Shown: positions 1 through 8,013 of the stretch, piece after piece
Layout of the letters: every line of letters begins with the position of its first letter
How positions within the stretch are numbered: the stretch's first letter is position 1
From: Pedobacter indicus
Lineage (GTDB): Bacteria; Bacteroidota; Bacteroidia; Sphingobacteriales; Sphingobacteriaceae
NCBI RefSeq assembly: GCF_003449035.1
Contig: NZ_QRGB01000001.1
Span: 992,001-1,056,000 of the forward strand
Length of the DNA stretch: 64,000 nucleotides
Direction of reading: 5' to 3'
The notes under the pieces: generated by a model
Database searches by the model: none
Told to the model about the DNA's origin: nothing
The model's input: only the letters and a program-made list of their open reading frames with translations
Translations under genes and position numbers: made by a program

Positions 1-1
1 T

Positions 2-2332
2 CCCTTGGCATACACCAAAACCTTTGCTTTGGTTTCAGCCTTTGTGTTAGGCATTATTATCTTGCCAACACTAGCTTATTATATATTTTCAATCCGTATC
101 AATGGGAGTAAAGTTCGCCGGATAGCCAACTACGTTTTGGTAGTTGCCGGTATCGCTCTTTGGATCTATACAGGTGTTTTTGTCGCGTTCGCATTGACCT
201 TGATCGGAGTCAACAACCTGTTTACACCAAAATGGAAAGGAGAAAAAATTGCCAACTACGTTAATGTAGCTATCACACTTTTTGTAGCGATGTATTACCT
301 GACGGTTGAGTGGCTGCCACTCGGCACGCAGGCAAGCACCACACTTAACTTTGTGTTCGTATTCTTTGCCATTGGTTCCATCCTGGGAATGTTATGGGCA
401 TTGGTGATCTATTATGAACAGATCCTGCGTTGGTCACTTTCCAACCGGTGGAAATTCATGGCCATCCCTATCATTACTTTATTATTCGGAATGTTAGCAT
501 GGATGGGCGTAGAGAAGAGTTTTGATTTTGTTGCAAATGGCTTCGAAAAGACAGGTTGGAAATCATTTCGGGAGACTGCCTTCTGGCAAAAATCCACCGA
601 AACATTTCCCGGTATCGGGGAGGAATTTATGCCAAGCCTCAATGAAGGTTCTTTCCTTTTGATGCCCACCAGTATGCCGCATACTGGGATTGAACAAAAC
701 CTGCAATTGATCAGAACACTTGATAAACGTATTCAAAACATACCGGAAGTCGAACTTATCGTAGGAAAATGGGGCCGTGTGAATTCTGCACTTGATCCTG
801 CGCCCACACAGATGTTTGAAAATACGATCAATTATATCCCGGAATTTTATCTGGATGAAGACGGGCACCGTGAAAGATTCAAGGTAAACAGTTCCGGAGA
901 ATTCGTGTTGAAAGGCGACAAGACCTATGCTGTTTCCAATGGTTTCCGTTCCATACCACGCGACAGTCTGATTGAAGATAAAAGCGGAAAATTTTTCCGC
1001 AGATGGCGTCCCGAAATTAAAAAAGCCGAAGATATCTGGCAAGAGATCGTCAATGTTTCCCATCTGCCCGGATTGACTTCCGCTCCTAAGCTGCAACCGA
1101 TAGAAGCGAGAATGGTGATGCTTTCTACGGGCATGAGGGCTCCGATGGGGTTAAAGGTATCAGGTCCGGATCTGGAGTCGATTGAAATCGGTGGCAAGGC
1201 CTTGGAAGAAGCGTTAAAGGATGTTCCATCTGTTATGCCATCGACCGTTTTCTACGACCGTGCTGTAGGCGCACCTTATATCGAAATTCAACTGAACCGC
1301 GATAGAATGGCCAGATACGGTATCACGGTTGCTGAACTTCAGGAAGTGATCAGCGCGGCTGTAGGCGGTATGACGCTGACCACGACGGTTGAAGGTCGGG
1401 AACGGTTTCCCGTGCGTCTACGTTATCCGCGAGAACTAAGGGACGATCCTGATGCCTTGAAGAAAATAATCGTACCTACCGCAACCGGAGCACAGATCCC
1501 ATTAGGAGAGGTAGTCACCATTGAGTATGCGAAGGGCGCGCAGATGATTCAAAGTGAAAATACCTTTTTGTTGGGTTATGTAATCTTTGATAAAAAAAGT
1601 GGCATAGCAGAAGTCGACGTAGTACACGAAGCGGATCAGTTCCTAAAGGAAAAAATAGCATCTGGAGAACTCGATTTACCCAACGGGGTGACGTATAAGT
1701 TTGCCGGAAATTATGAACAGCAGGAGCGTGCATCCCAGCGCTTAATGCTGATTATACCTTTGAGTTTGTTAGCCATTTTAGTAATTCTCTACTTTCAGTT
1801 CCGAACGGTTACAGCATCGTTAATTCATTTTTCTGGTGTTTTTGTAGCTCTTGCAGGAGGTTTTATTTTGTTGTGGCTTTACGGACAGCCTTGGTTTATG
1901 GATTTCTCTGTCGGGGGGACGAATATGAGGGATCTGTTCCAGATGCACAGCATCAATCTCAGCATCGCTGTTTGGGTAGGGTTTATCGCCCTGTTCGGGC
2001 TAGCGACAAGTGACGGGGTACTCATGGGAACGTATATTCACGACACATTTGAAGAACGTAAGCCCCAGTCAAAAGATGAAATACGGGAGGCCGTCATATA
2101 CGCAGGGCTAAAACGTGTCAGACCTGCAGCGATGACTACTGCAACGGCATTGATTGCATTGCTGCCCGTTTTGACCTCAACCGGTAAAGGAGCGGAGATC
2201 ATGGTGCCGATGGCAATCCCGACTTTCGGTGGTATGCTAATTCAGTCCATGACGATGTTTGTGGTTCCGGTATTCCAATGCTGGTGGAGGGAATCTGCCA
2301 CGAAAAAAGAAAATAGAAAAAACAATAATTAA
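2..2332 (+). CDS. cusA: Heavy-metal RND efflux pump inner-membrane subunit, CusA/CzcA type (5' end outside window)
   Basis: C-terminal 776 or so residues of a proton-driven RND transporter that exports Cu/Ag- or Co/Zn/Cd-type cations across the inner membrane. The reading frame is open to the window edge and begins with the PLAYTKT motif that ends TM6 in CusA-like pumps, so the N-terminal quarter or more is missing. The GEEFMPSLNEG motif and the C-terminal block GLATSDGVLMGTYI / RVRPAAMTTATALIALLP are typical of the HME subfamily. Between PLAYTKT and EEFMPSLNEG there are about 200 residues with several extra hydrophobic segments, where E. coli CusA has about 60. The downstream tolC-like gene starts 10 bases after the stop and cusB-like follows, forming one operon. 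The exact metal is not readable from this part. Confidence 0.93.
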   Translation, partial: PLAYTKTFALVSAFVLGIIILPTLAYYIFSIRINGSKVRRIANYVLVVAGIALWIYTGVFVAFALTLIGVNNLFTPKWKGEKIANYVNVAITLFVAMYYLTVEWLPLGTQASTTLNFVFVFFAIGSILGMLWALVIYYEQILRWSLSNRWKFMAIPIITLLFGMLAWMGVEKSFDFVANGFEKTGWKSFRETAFWQKSTETFPGIGEEFMPSLNEGSFLLMPTSMPHTGIEQNLQLIRTLDKRIQNIPEVELIVGKWGRVNSALDPAPTQMFENTINYIPEFYLDEDGHRERFKVNSSGEFVLKGDKTYAVSNGFRSIPRDSLIEDKSGKFFRRWRPEIKKAEDIWQEIVNVSHLPGLTSAPKLQPIEARMVMLSTGMRAPMGLKVSGPDLESIEIGGKALEEALKDVPSVMPSTVFYDRAVGAPYIEIQLNRDRMARYGITVAELQEVISAAVGGMTLTTTVEGRERFPVRLRYPRELRDDPDALKKIIVPTATGAQIPLGEVVTIEYAKGAQMIQSENTFLLGYVIFDKKSGIAEVDVVHEADQFLKEKIASGELDLPNGVTYKFAGNYEQQERASQRLMLIIPLSLLAILVILYFQFRTVTASLIHFSGVFVALAGGFILLWLYGQPWFMDFSVGGTNMRDLFQMHSINLSIAVWVGFIALFGLATSDGVLMGTYIHDTFEERKPQSKDEIREAVIYAGLKRVRPAAMTTATALIALLPVLTSTGKGAEIMVPMAIPTFGGMLIQSMTMFVVPVFQCWWRESATKKENRKNNN

Positions 2333-2342
2333 TTGTATACAA

Positions 2343-3635
2343 ATGAAGATGAATAAATTAAATCGATATGTCGTCGTAGCTGTATTGATGTGGTTAAGCA
2401 TCTTTTCGAAAGCTTCCGCTCAGAATACATTCACAGATTCACTGTCCTATTATATACAGGTTGCGATTGAAAATAATCCTGGCTTGAAATCACAGAAGTA
2501 TATCCATGCGGCTTTTTTGGAAAAGATCCCACAAGCGGGGGCTTATCAAGACCCGGAGTTGTCCATGGAAGCTTATACGATGCCCATGGAAGTTGTGGGT
2601 GGGCGCTCAATTGGCAATATAAGCTTAATGCAGGTGTTTCCCTGGTTTGGAACAAGGAAAGCTGCTCGTACAGAAGCAACCCACATGGCTAATGTGCAAG
2701 ATAAGCAGTATCAGGAGGTTTTAAATAGTCTAATCCTTCAGGTTAGTACAAAGTGGTACTTGCTGCAGAAATTAAGCGAACAACTAAAGAATAATCAAGA
2801 AAATAAAGTGCTTCTAGAACAATTGGAACAATTGGCAATACGGAAATTCTCTGCACCTTCAGGGGGATCAGAAGCGAGCATGTCAGAGACACTCCGGATA
2901 CAAATGGGGGTTGCAGAAATTGAAAACAATATTGAAAGCCTGCATGCTCAGATCGAAGCTGAAAAGGCAGAATTCAATGCATTGTTGAATAGGAAAGCGA
3001 GTGAAGAAGTGATGGTGGGAAAGGAGATTCGCAAGTTGAATTTCTTATATAGTGAGAAAGAAGCACTGAGAATTATTCAGATGAACAATCCCGTGCTTGG
3101 AATGATCACCGAAGAAGGTTTGGCCTATAAAGCGAAAGCGGAGGCGGATCGGAAAATGAGCTATCCGATGATTGGCATAGGTGTGGAATACATGGTTTTG
3201 GGAAAAACGAACAATGCGATGCTTGCGATGGACGGGATGAATGGGAACGACATGGTCATGCCTATGGTCTCGTTGAGCCTGCCGCTCTTCCGTAAAAAGT
3301 ATAACGCCCAGCAAAACGAAAGCAGGCTATGGCGGAAATCAAGCGAAGAGAGTTTTAAAAACACATTGAATACCTTAGAAAGTGAGTTTTATAGTTTCAA
3401 AAGCCAATTGGATGATGCTGAGCGCACCATTGAGCTGTATGAAAAGCAAACTACGCTTGCTCAAACAACCTATAACCTGATCGTAAAAGAATTCATCAGC
3501 GGAAAAAGTGACTTGACCAACGTGATTGAGGTACAGCGCCAATTGCTGGACTATCAACTTAAAAGAGCGGAAGCGCTTACTAACTATAATACATTGGTTG
3601 TGTCAATAAAAAAATTATTAGCAGATAATAGATAA
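2343..3635 (+). CDS. TolC-family outer-membrane efflux protein of the heavy-metal pump
   Basis: About 430 residues. The start is set at the ATG at 2343 (or 2349, two codons later) because a signal peptide (NRYVVVAVLMWLSIFSKASAQ) follows directly; a longer frame upstream overlaps the pump gene and has no signal. The mature part is alpha-helical with repeated long heptad-like stretches, as in the outer-membrane channel of tripartite RND systems (CusC/CzcC role). It is not a lipoprotein: no lipobox cysteine is present. It lies between the pump and adaptor genes, with 10 bases before and 24 after, so it is very likely co-transcribed and forms the outer-membrane exit duct for the same substrate. 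Confidence 0.9.
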   Translation: MKMNKLNRYVVVAVLMWLSIFSKASAQNTFTDSLSYYIQVAIENNPGLKSQKYIHAAFLEKIPQAGAYQDPELSMEAYTMPMEVVGGRSIGNISLMQVFPWFGTRKAARTEATHMANVQDKQYQEVLNSLILQVSTKWYLLQKLSEQLKNNQENKVLLEQLEQLAIRKFSAPSGGSEASMSETLRIQMGVAEIENNIESLHAQIEAEKAEFNALLNRKASEEVMVGKEIRKLNFLYSEKEALRIIQMNNPVLGMITEEGLAYKAKAEADRKMSYPMIGIGVEYMVLGKTNNAMLAMDGMNGNDMVMPMVSLSLPLFRKKYNAQQNESRLWRKSSEESFKNTLNTLESEFYSFKSQLDDAERTIELYEKQTTLAQTTYNLIVKEFISGKSDLTNVIEVQRQLLDYQLKRAEALTNYNTLVVSIKKLLADNR

Positions 3636-3659
3636 CGAGATTTTTTAAAGAATTTAGTA

Positions 3660-5246
3660 ATGAACAAACTGAAAAGCATTTTTAAAAATAAGGGGGTAAC
3701 ATACGGTATCGTCCTACTGTCCGGATTGTTGCTAGGCTGGGCTATATTTGGGGGGAGTTCATCTCATCATCACAACCATGATCTTGAAGCCGAGGAGACC
3801 GAGAATGGAGAAACTGTATGGACTTGTTCCATGCATCCACAGATTAGAATGGACAAACCGGGCAAATGTCCGATCTGTGCAATGGATTTAATTACTTTAA
3901 AATCATCGGGCGGAGGTGATGATATGATTGATGATGATGCTTTACAGATGTCAGAGGAAGCGATTGCCCTTGCGAATATCCAGACTTCGATTGTCGGTCA
4001 TCAAGATGTAGCCAAAGACCTGCAATTATATGGAACCATTCAAGTAGATGAGCGTTTGCAACGATCTCAAACATCACATGTCAACGGGCGCATTGAAACT
4101 CTCTATGTAACCTTTACCGGTGAGTCTGTGAAAGAAGGTCAATTGATCGCTAAGGTTTATTCGCCTGAGCTGCTGACAGCGCAACAGGAATTATTGGAAG
4201 CTGCAAAATTGCAAGACGCCCAACCCTTATTACTTGATGCAGCGAAAGAAAAGCTGCGTCTATGGAAAGTATCGGAAGATCAGATCAGCAAAATACTGGT
4301 ATCCAACGAAGTTTCTCCCTACGTAGATATACATGCAAATACGAGTGGGGTCGTTATGTCGAAAAATGTAAACCAAGGAGATTATATCACCCAAGGGAGC
4401 GTTTTGTACACCATTTCAAACCTTTCTAGGTTATGGGCGGTTTTTGAAGCTTATGAGTCTGATTTGCCATTTTTAAAAGTAGGTGATCAGTTGGAGTATA
4501 CATTGCAAAGTGCACCCGGAAGGGTTTATAAAGGTCGGATCGCTTTTATTAATCCCATTATTGATGCTGGTTCAAGAACGGCAAAAATCAGGGTTGAAGC
4601 CGATAACCGGGATCGGAGCCTTAAGCCTGAAATGTACGCAACGGCCAGAATTACGGCACCTGTACAGGGCTACAAGGATGGGCTGGCCATTCCCCGGTCG
4701 GCAGTATTATGGACCGGGAAGCGTTCGATTGTTTATGTAAAACAACCAAATACATCTACGCCTGCCTTTAAACTGCGGGAAATTGTATTGGGGCCTTCAA
4801 TGGAAGATCAATTTGTTGTTATTTCAGGATTGGAAAAAGGCGAGGAAATCGTAACTAACGGAACGTTCACGATTGATGCGAGCGCTCAACTGGAAGGTAA
4901 AGCCAGTATGATGAATAATGACGGAATAGCTTCTGCAACCGGTCATCAACATGGAGAGATGCAGTCGAGCAACAACAAAACACATGCTATGTTTAACGTG
5001 TCCGGGAATTGTGAAATGTGCAAAAAGCGAATCGAGAAAGCGGCGAAAAGCGTCGACGGGGTGATTTCTGCAAATTGGGATGTAAATGCTAAAGTCATGC
5101 ATTTGGATTTCGACTTAGGAGTAACCACAAAAAGTGCAATAAGTAAAGCGATCGCCAATGTTGGTCACGATACAGAGCTTGACAAGGCGCCCGAGGCAGT
5201 TTATGAAAATTTACCGGGTTGCTGTCTTTATAGACTTAAAAAATGA
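3660..5246 (+). CDS. cusB: RND periplasmic adaptor, CusB type, with N-terminal metal-binding and C-terminal HMA domains
   Basis: 528-residue membrane-fusion protein linking pump and outer-membrane channel. Residues 1-32 are a membrane anchor/signal, followed by a His cluster (HHHNH, 36-40). A small heavy-metal-binding domain follows, with C56, H59, C70 and C73 (TCSMHPQI...CPICAMDL). The barrel-sandwich, beta-barrel and membrane-proximal domains (about 95-410) have the usual adaptor features (HVNGRIETLYV, SRTAKIRVEA). The C-terminus (about 440-512) is a heavy-metal-associated fold with CEMC at 451-454, and the protein ends with a Cys pair at 521-522. E. coli CusB lacks the HMA module and relies on separate CusF, so this may be a built-in metallochaperone (inference). 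Third gene of the operon. Confidence 0.92.
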   Translation: MNKLKSIFKNKGVTYGIVLLSGLLLGWAIFGGSSSHHHNHDLEAEETENGETVWTCSMHPQIRMDKPGKCPICAMDLITLKSSGGGDDMIDDDALQMSEEAIALANIQTSIVGHQDVAKDLQLYGTIQVDERLQRSQTSHVNGRIETLYVTFTGESVKEGQLIAKVYSPELLTAQQELLEAAKLQDAQPLLLDAAKEKLRLWKVSEDQISKILVSNEVSPYVDIHANTSGVVMSKNVNQGDYITQGSVLYTISNLSRLWAVFEAYESDLPFLKVGDQLEYTLQSAPGRVYKGRIAFINPIIDAGSRTAKIRVEADNRDRSLKPEMYATARITAPVQGYKDGLAIPRSAVLWTGKRSIVYVKQPNTSTPAFKLREIVLGPSMEDQFVVISGLEKGEEIVTNGTFTIDASAQLEGKASMMNNDGIASATGHQHGEMQSSNNKTHAMFNVSGNCEMCKKRIEKAAKSVDGVISANWDVNAKVMHLDFDLGVTTKSAISKAIANVGHDTELDKAPEAVYENLPGCCLYRLKK

Positions 5247-5604
5247 TTTGTCTGTCTCTTTTTTGGGAATCTTCGTATTCTTAAAGTATATAATGAATAT
5301 GTTCAGCCAAACCCTGAAACTGAAATGGTGATAAGTTGGTGGTAACTTGGTTCACACCTTAATGGATTTATGGTGGATTCCATCCGCATTGTATCCGCAA
5401 TTTTGCGTCGAAAATGCGGTAAAGGTCAGGATGGGATCCTCTTTGTTTTTATCCACGACTGGCAGCGATTATTAAGGTCATAACATTAATGTAGCGCGCA
5501 ATAGTTGCTTCTGTTTATTGATTGCTGCTATGAGGGTTAAGCTTTTCGAACATCCAAACTCATCGGCATTCTCTAACTCAAAAGAAGCGAACCCTGTAGG
5601 GATA
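5247..5604. other. 358-base non-coding interval between efflux operon and DUF4143 ATPase
   Basis: No credible gene. It contains an imperfect nested hairpin at 5384-5419 (outer arms CCGCATT/AATGCGG, inner CGCAA/TTGCG) but no U-tract after it, so it is not a clear terminator. A single DnaA-box-like TTATCCACG lies at 5449. Composition is more mixed than in neighbouring spacers. A short minus-strand open stretch near 5500-5560 has no recognisable similarity. Confidence 0.4.
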
Positions 5605-6921
5605 TTAGGGATTTGGAGTTTCTAACATCCATTTCCAGGCGGGTACAATTTTTATATCGACGCCATCGACACTTAATTCTTCCTCTTCTTCGGCGGTGAT
5701 AATAAGTCCGTTGCTAACGCGACAGTAGTGTGCCGCCTTGAGGAGTCCCTTTATTTCCCTGTTGCGGGTGGTGGGTTCTGCTAGCGTCCAGCTCACTTGC
5801 ACAGGTAATGGGGAGGCTCCTTCACTGTATACGATAAAGTCACATTCAGATGAGGGTTCAGCATAATAGTAGATATTGTTACTATAGATATTGCCATATT
5901 TAAGATATAATTCTTTGAATATGAGATTCTCTAGCAATAAGCCTTTATTTGCCGTATACTGAGCTGTGTTGGCGTTGAGTAATCCATTATCGAGCCAATA
6001 TATTTTTTTATCAGATCTTTCTCGTTTGTTGTCAGAATAATCAAAGCGGCTGATTCGTTTGAATAAATAGGCTTGTTCTGCCATGTCCATGGCATCGTAA
6101 ACGCTGTTTACGCCTACGCTATATCCTTGAGATTTTAAGTTGTTATATAGACGACGATTGCTTACCGTTTTTCCGATGGTTGCTGCAGCTTGTCGATAGA
6201 GGCTACGTAAGTAACTGTAATTTGTTAGTTGATTATACTCTACAATGTCACGAAGCAACATTGCGTTATAGTATTCCTGTAGATAGGCGGTGCGTAACCG
6301 GATGTCGTCTAGGTTGATCGTTTCTGGGTATCCTCCATTTGTCAGGTATTGGTGGAATAGTGCGACCGTTTTGTTTCTATTTGCACCATATATACCGGGC
6401 TTTATATCCTTGAAACTGCAATATTCGATAAATGATAAGGGCAATAGTTCAATAGCTATACTGCGTCCGCGTAGTACTGATTTTAACTCGGTATGCAAAA
6501 CAGAGCTGTTGCTGCCAGTAAAAAATATACGTTTGGAATAGGTTTCGTTGATACGGTTGATGAAACGTTCCCAGCCAGGAGCCGCTTGTACTTCATCAAA
6601 AAAGAACCAGTTGTCTTCTAATGTATGGTCGGGATGGAGTTCTTGCCAGGATCGGAGTAGTAGGTCAAGATTTTTATTGTCGAATTGAATACGTTCATCT
6701 TCAAAGTTGAAATAAAAGATATGTGCAGGTGGGATATGTTTAACTTTTTTAAGCTCTTCCATGGCGAGGAGCATGGAGGAGGTCTTTCCGACCCGCCGGG
6801 GGCCGATGATCGCTTGGATCTTTTCAAGCTTCAAGGAGAGTTGCGTATTCCGTATTCTTAATCCTTTTACAGGTTTCCTCTCTTTATTCTGAATAAGTAT
6901 TTCCTTGATAATTTCTTTCAT
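5605..6921 (-). CDS. AAA_14 ATPase with C-terminal DUF4143 domain
   Basis: 438 residues. Walker A is GPRRVGKTS (40-48) and Walker B is NWFFFDE (104-110), whose final DE is the hydrolysis pair. The C-terminal 200 residues match the DUF4143 pattern (LLENLIFKELYLKYG, then a nuclease-like ECDFIVYSEG ... VQVSWTL). Proteins of this family occur in large, variable numbers in Bacteroidota and archaea; their biological role is unknown, and the C-terminal part resembles restriction-endonuclease folds (established at family level, not shown here). It is a single gene: the efflux operon is 358 bases away and metQ is separated by a strong hairpin. No toxin/antitoxin partner is adjacent. Confidence 0.88.
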   Translation of the reverse strand: MKEIIKEILIQNKERKPVKGLRIRNTQLSLKLEKIQAIIGPRRVGKTSSMLLAMEELKKVKHIPPAHIFYFNFEDERIQFDNKNLDLLLRSWQELHPDHTLEDNWFFFDEVQAAPGWERFINRINETYSKRIFFTGSNSSVLHTELKSVLRGRSIAIELLPLSFIEYCSFKDIKPGIYGANRNKTVALFHQYLTNGGYPETINLDDIRLRTAYLQEYYNAMLLRDIVEYNQLTNYSYLRSLYRQAAATIGKTVSNRRLYNNLKSQGYSVGVNSVYDAMDMAEQAYLFKRISRFDYSDNKRERSDKKIYWLDNGLLNANTAQYTANKGLLLENLIFKELYLKYGNIYSNNIYYYAEPSSECDFIVYSEGASPLPVQVSWTLAEPTTRNREIKGLLKAAHYCRVSNGLIITAEEEEELSVDGVDIKIVPAWKWMLETPNP

Positions 6922-6997
6922 TTCTTATGACGAATATAAGAAATTATCTTTATGAGAAAGATAAATGTTGTAAAATCATCTTTTAAATAAAGATTTA

Positions 6998-7038
6998 TAT
7001 CCAATAATTGTCTTTACAATAAAGACAATTATTGGATA
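6998..7038. terminator. Perfect 19-bp inverted repeat with 3-base loop downstream of metQ
   Basis: Left arm 6998-7016, loop CAA 7017-7019, right arm 7020-7038, with no mismatch. It starts 12 bases after the metQ stop (minus strand) and lies about 75 bases upstream of the DUF4143 ATPase start. The following minus-strand sequence is A/T-rich (TAAATCTTTATTT) rather than a pure U-run. Most likely it ends the metQ transcript; an operator for the ATPase gene is the alternative. Confidence 0.65.
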
Positions 7039-7049
7039 CTAGCCACTTG

Positions 7050-7868
7050 TTACCAACCCTTAATAGCACCACCCTGAAATTGTTTTTCAGCGGCAGCTTC
7101 TACTTCTGGTGATTGATAGGCTTTAACAAAGTTTTTTACTTTTTCAGTGTCTTTATTGTCTTCACGTGAAACAATCAGGTTGACATAAGGAGAGTCTTTG
7201 TCTTCTACAAAAATGCCATCCCGATAAGCGGACAAGCCAATTTGGGCTGCAAAGGTATTGTTAATAATGGCAACTGTGACGTTCTGGTCGTCTAGGGCAC
7301 GGGTTAATTGCGGAGCCTCGAGTTCAAGTATTTTAAGATTTCGAGGATTATCGACGATATCTGCAAGTGTGGGCAATAGACCCACGCCGTCTTTTAATGT
7401 AACAAGACCGACATTCTCCATCAACAAAAGAGAGCGCCCGCCATTTGTGCGATCATTCGGAATGATAACCGTACTTCCGTCTTGAAGCTCATCAAGGCTC
7501 TCGATCTTTTTTGAATAGCCTGCGAGCGGATAAACGAAGGTATTGCCAACGATAGCGAGGTTATAGCCTCGCTGTTCGGCTTGAACTTCTAAATAAGGTT
7601 TGTTTTGGAAGGCATTGGCATCGATATCTCCTTGTTGCAGGGCCTCATTTGGCATGACGTAGTCGTTGAACTGAACCAATTCTACTTCAAGGCCATATTG
7701 TTCTTTGGCAACTTCCTTGGCTACTTTGGCAATTTCATATTCAGGACCGCTCTGCACACCGACACGGATGTGGTTCGGGTCATCGGGTGTATTGTTACCG
7801 CCGCAGCTAAGCAAACTGAAAACTGCTATTGCGATGATGGTGGCTGATGTTAAAAAATGCTTTTTCAT
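7050..7868 (-). CDS. metQ: Methionine ABC transporter substrate-binding lipoprotein MetQ
   Basis: 272 residues of the NlpA/MetQ family, the periplasmic lipoprotein that binds methionine for the MetNI importer. The signal peptide has a lipobox LLSC with the acylated Cys at 22. Family motifs include RVGVQSGPEYEI, QGDIDANAFQNKPYL and IPNDRTNGGRSLLLM. It is transcribed alone; the partner genes metI and metN lie on the same strand 1.9 kb away, beyond an opposite-strand phosphoesterase. Usually all three are contiguous. A TATCTTTG box sits only 5 bases before the ATG. Confidence 0.93.
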   Translation of the reverse strand: MKKHFLTSATIIAIAVFSLLSCGGNNTPDDPNHIRVGVQSGPEYEIAKVAKEVAKEQYGLEVELVQFNDYVMPNEALQQGDIDANAFQNKPYLEVQAEQRGYNLAIVGNTFVYPLAGYSKKIESLDELQDGSTVIIPNDRTNGGRSLLLMENVGLVTLKDGVGLLPTLADIVDNPRNLKILELEAPQLTRALDDQNVTVAIINNTFAAQIGLSAYRDGIFVEDKDSPYVNLIVSREDNKDTEKVKNFVKAYQSPEVEAAAEKQFQGGAIKGW

Positions 7869-7873
7869 GGTGC

Positions 7874-7881
7874 CAAAGATA
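7874..7881 (-). promoter_or_regulatory. Candidate -7 box of metQ
   Basis: On the minus strand TATCTTTG fits the Bacteroidota -7 consensus TAnnTTTG, with 5 bases to the metQ ATG. A clear -33 TTTG is not visible. If used, the transcript would be leaderless or nearly so. Confidence 0.4.
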
Positions 7882-8013
7882 ACTATAAAATAGATAGAGA
7901 TTCAGGGATTTTACGATTCGTTAATATAGTCCTAATGGTAATGTAATATCAAAAACAAATTAAAAAAAACTATATTCGACGCCATAAAAAAACATAATAA
8001 AACTTAAAATCTA

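Noticed and set aside
2259-2342. Upstream extension of the tolC-like gene
   Set aside because: Would overlap the pump gene and put 28 non-signal residues before a clear signal peptide.
5449-5457. DnaA-box-like TTATCCACG
   Set aside because: A single copy without a cluster, AT-rich unwinding region or dnaA/dnaN nearby; not an origin.
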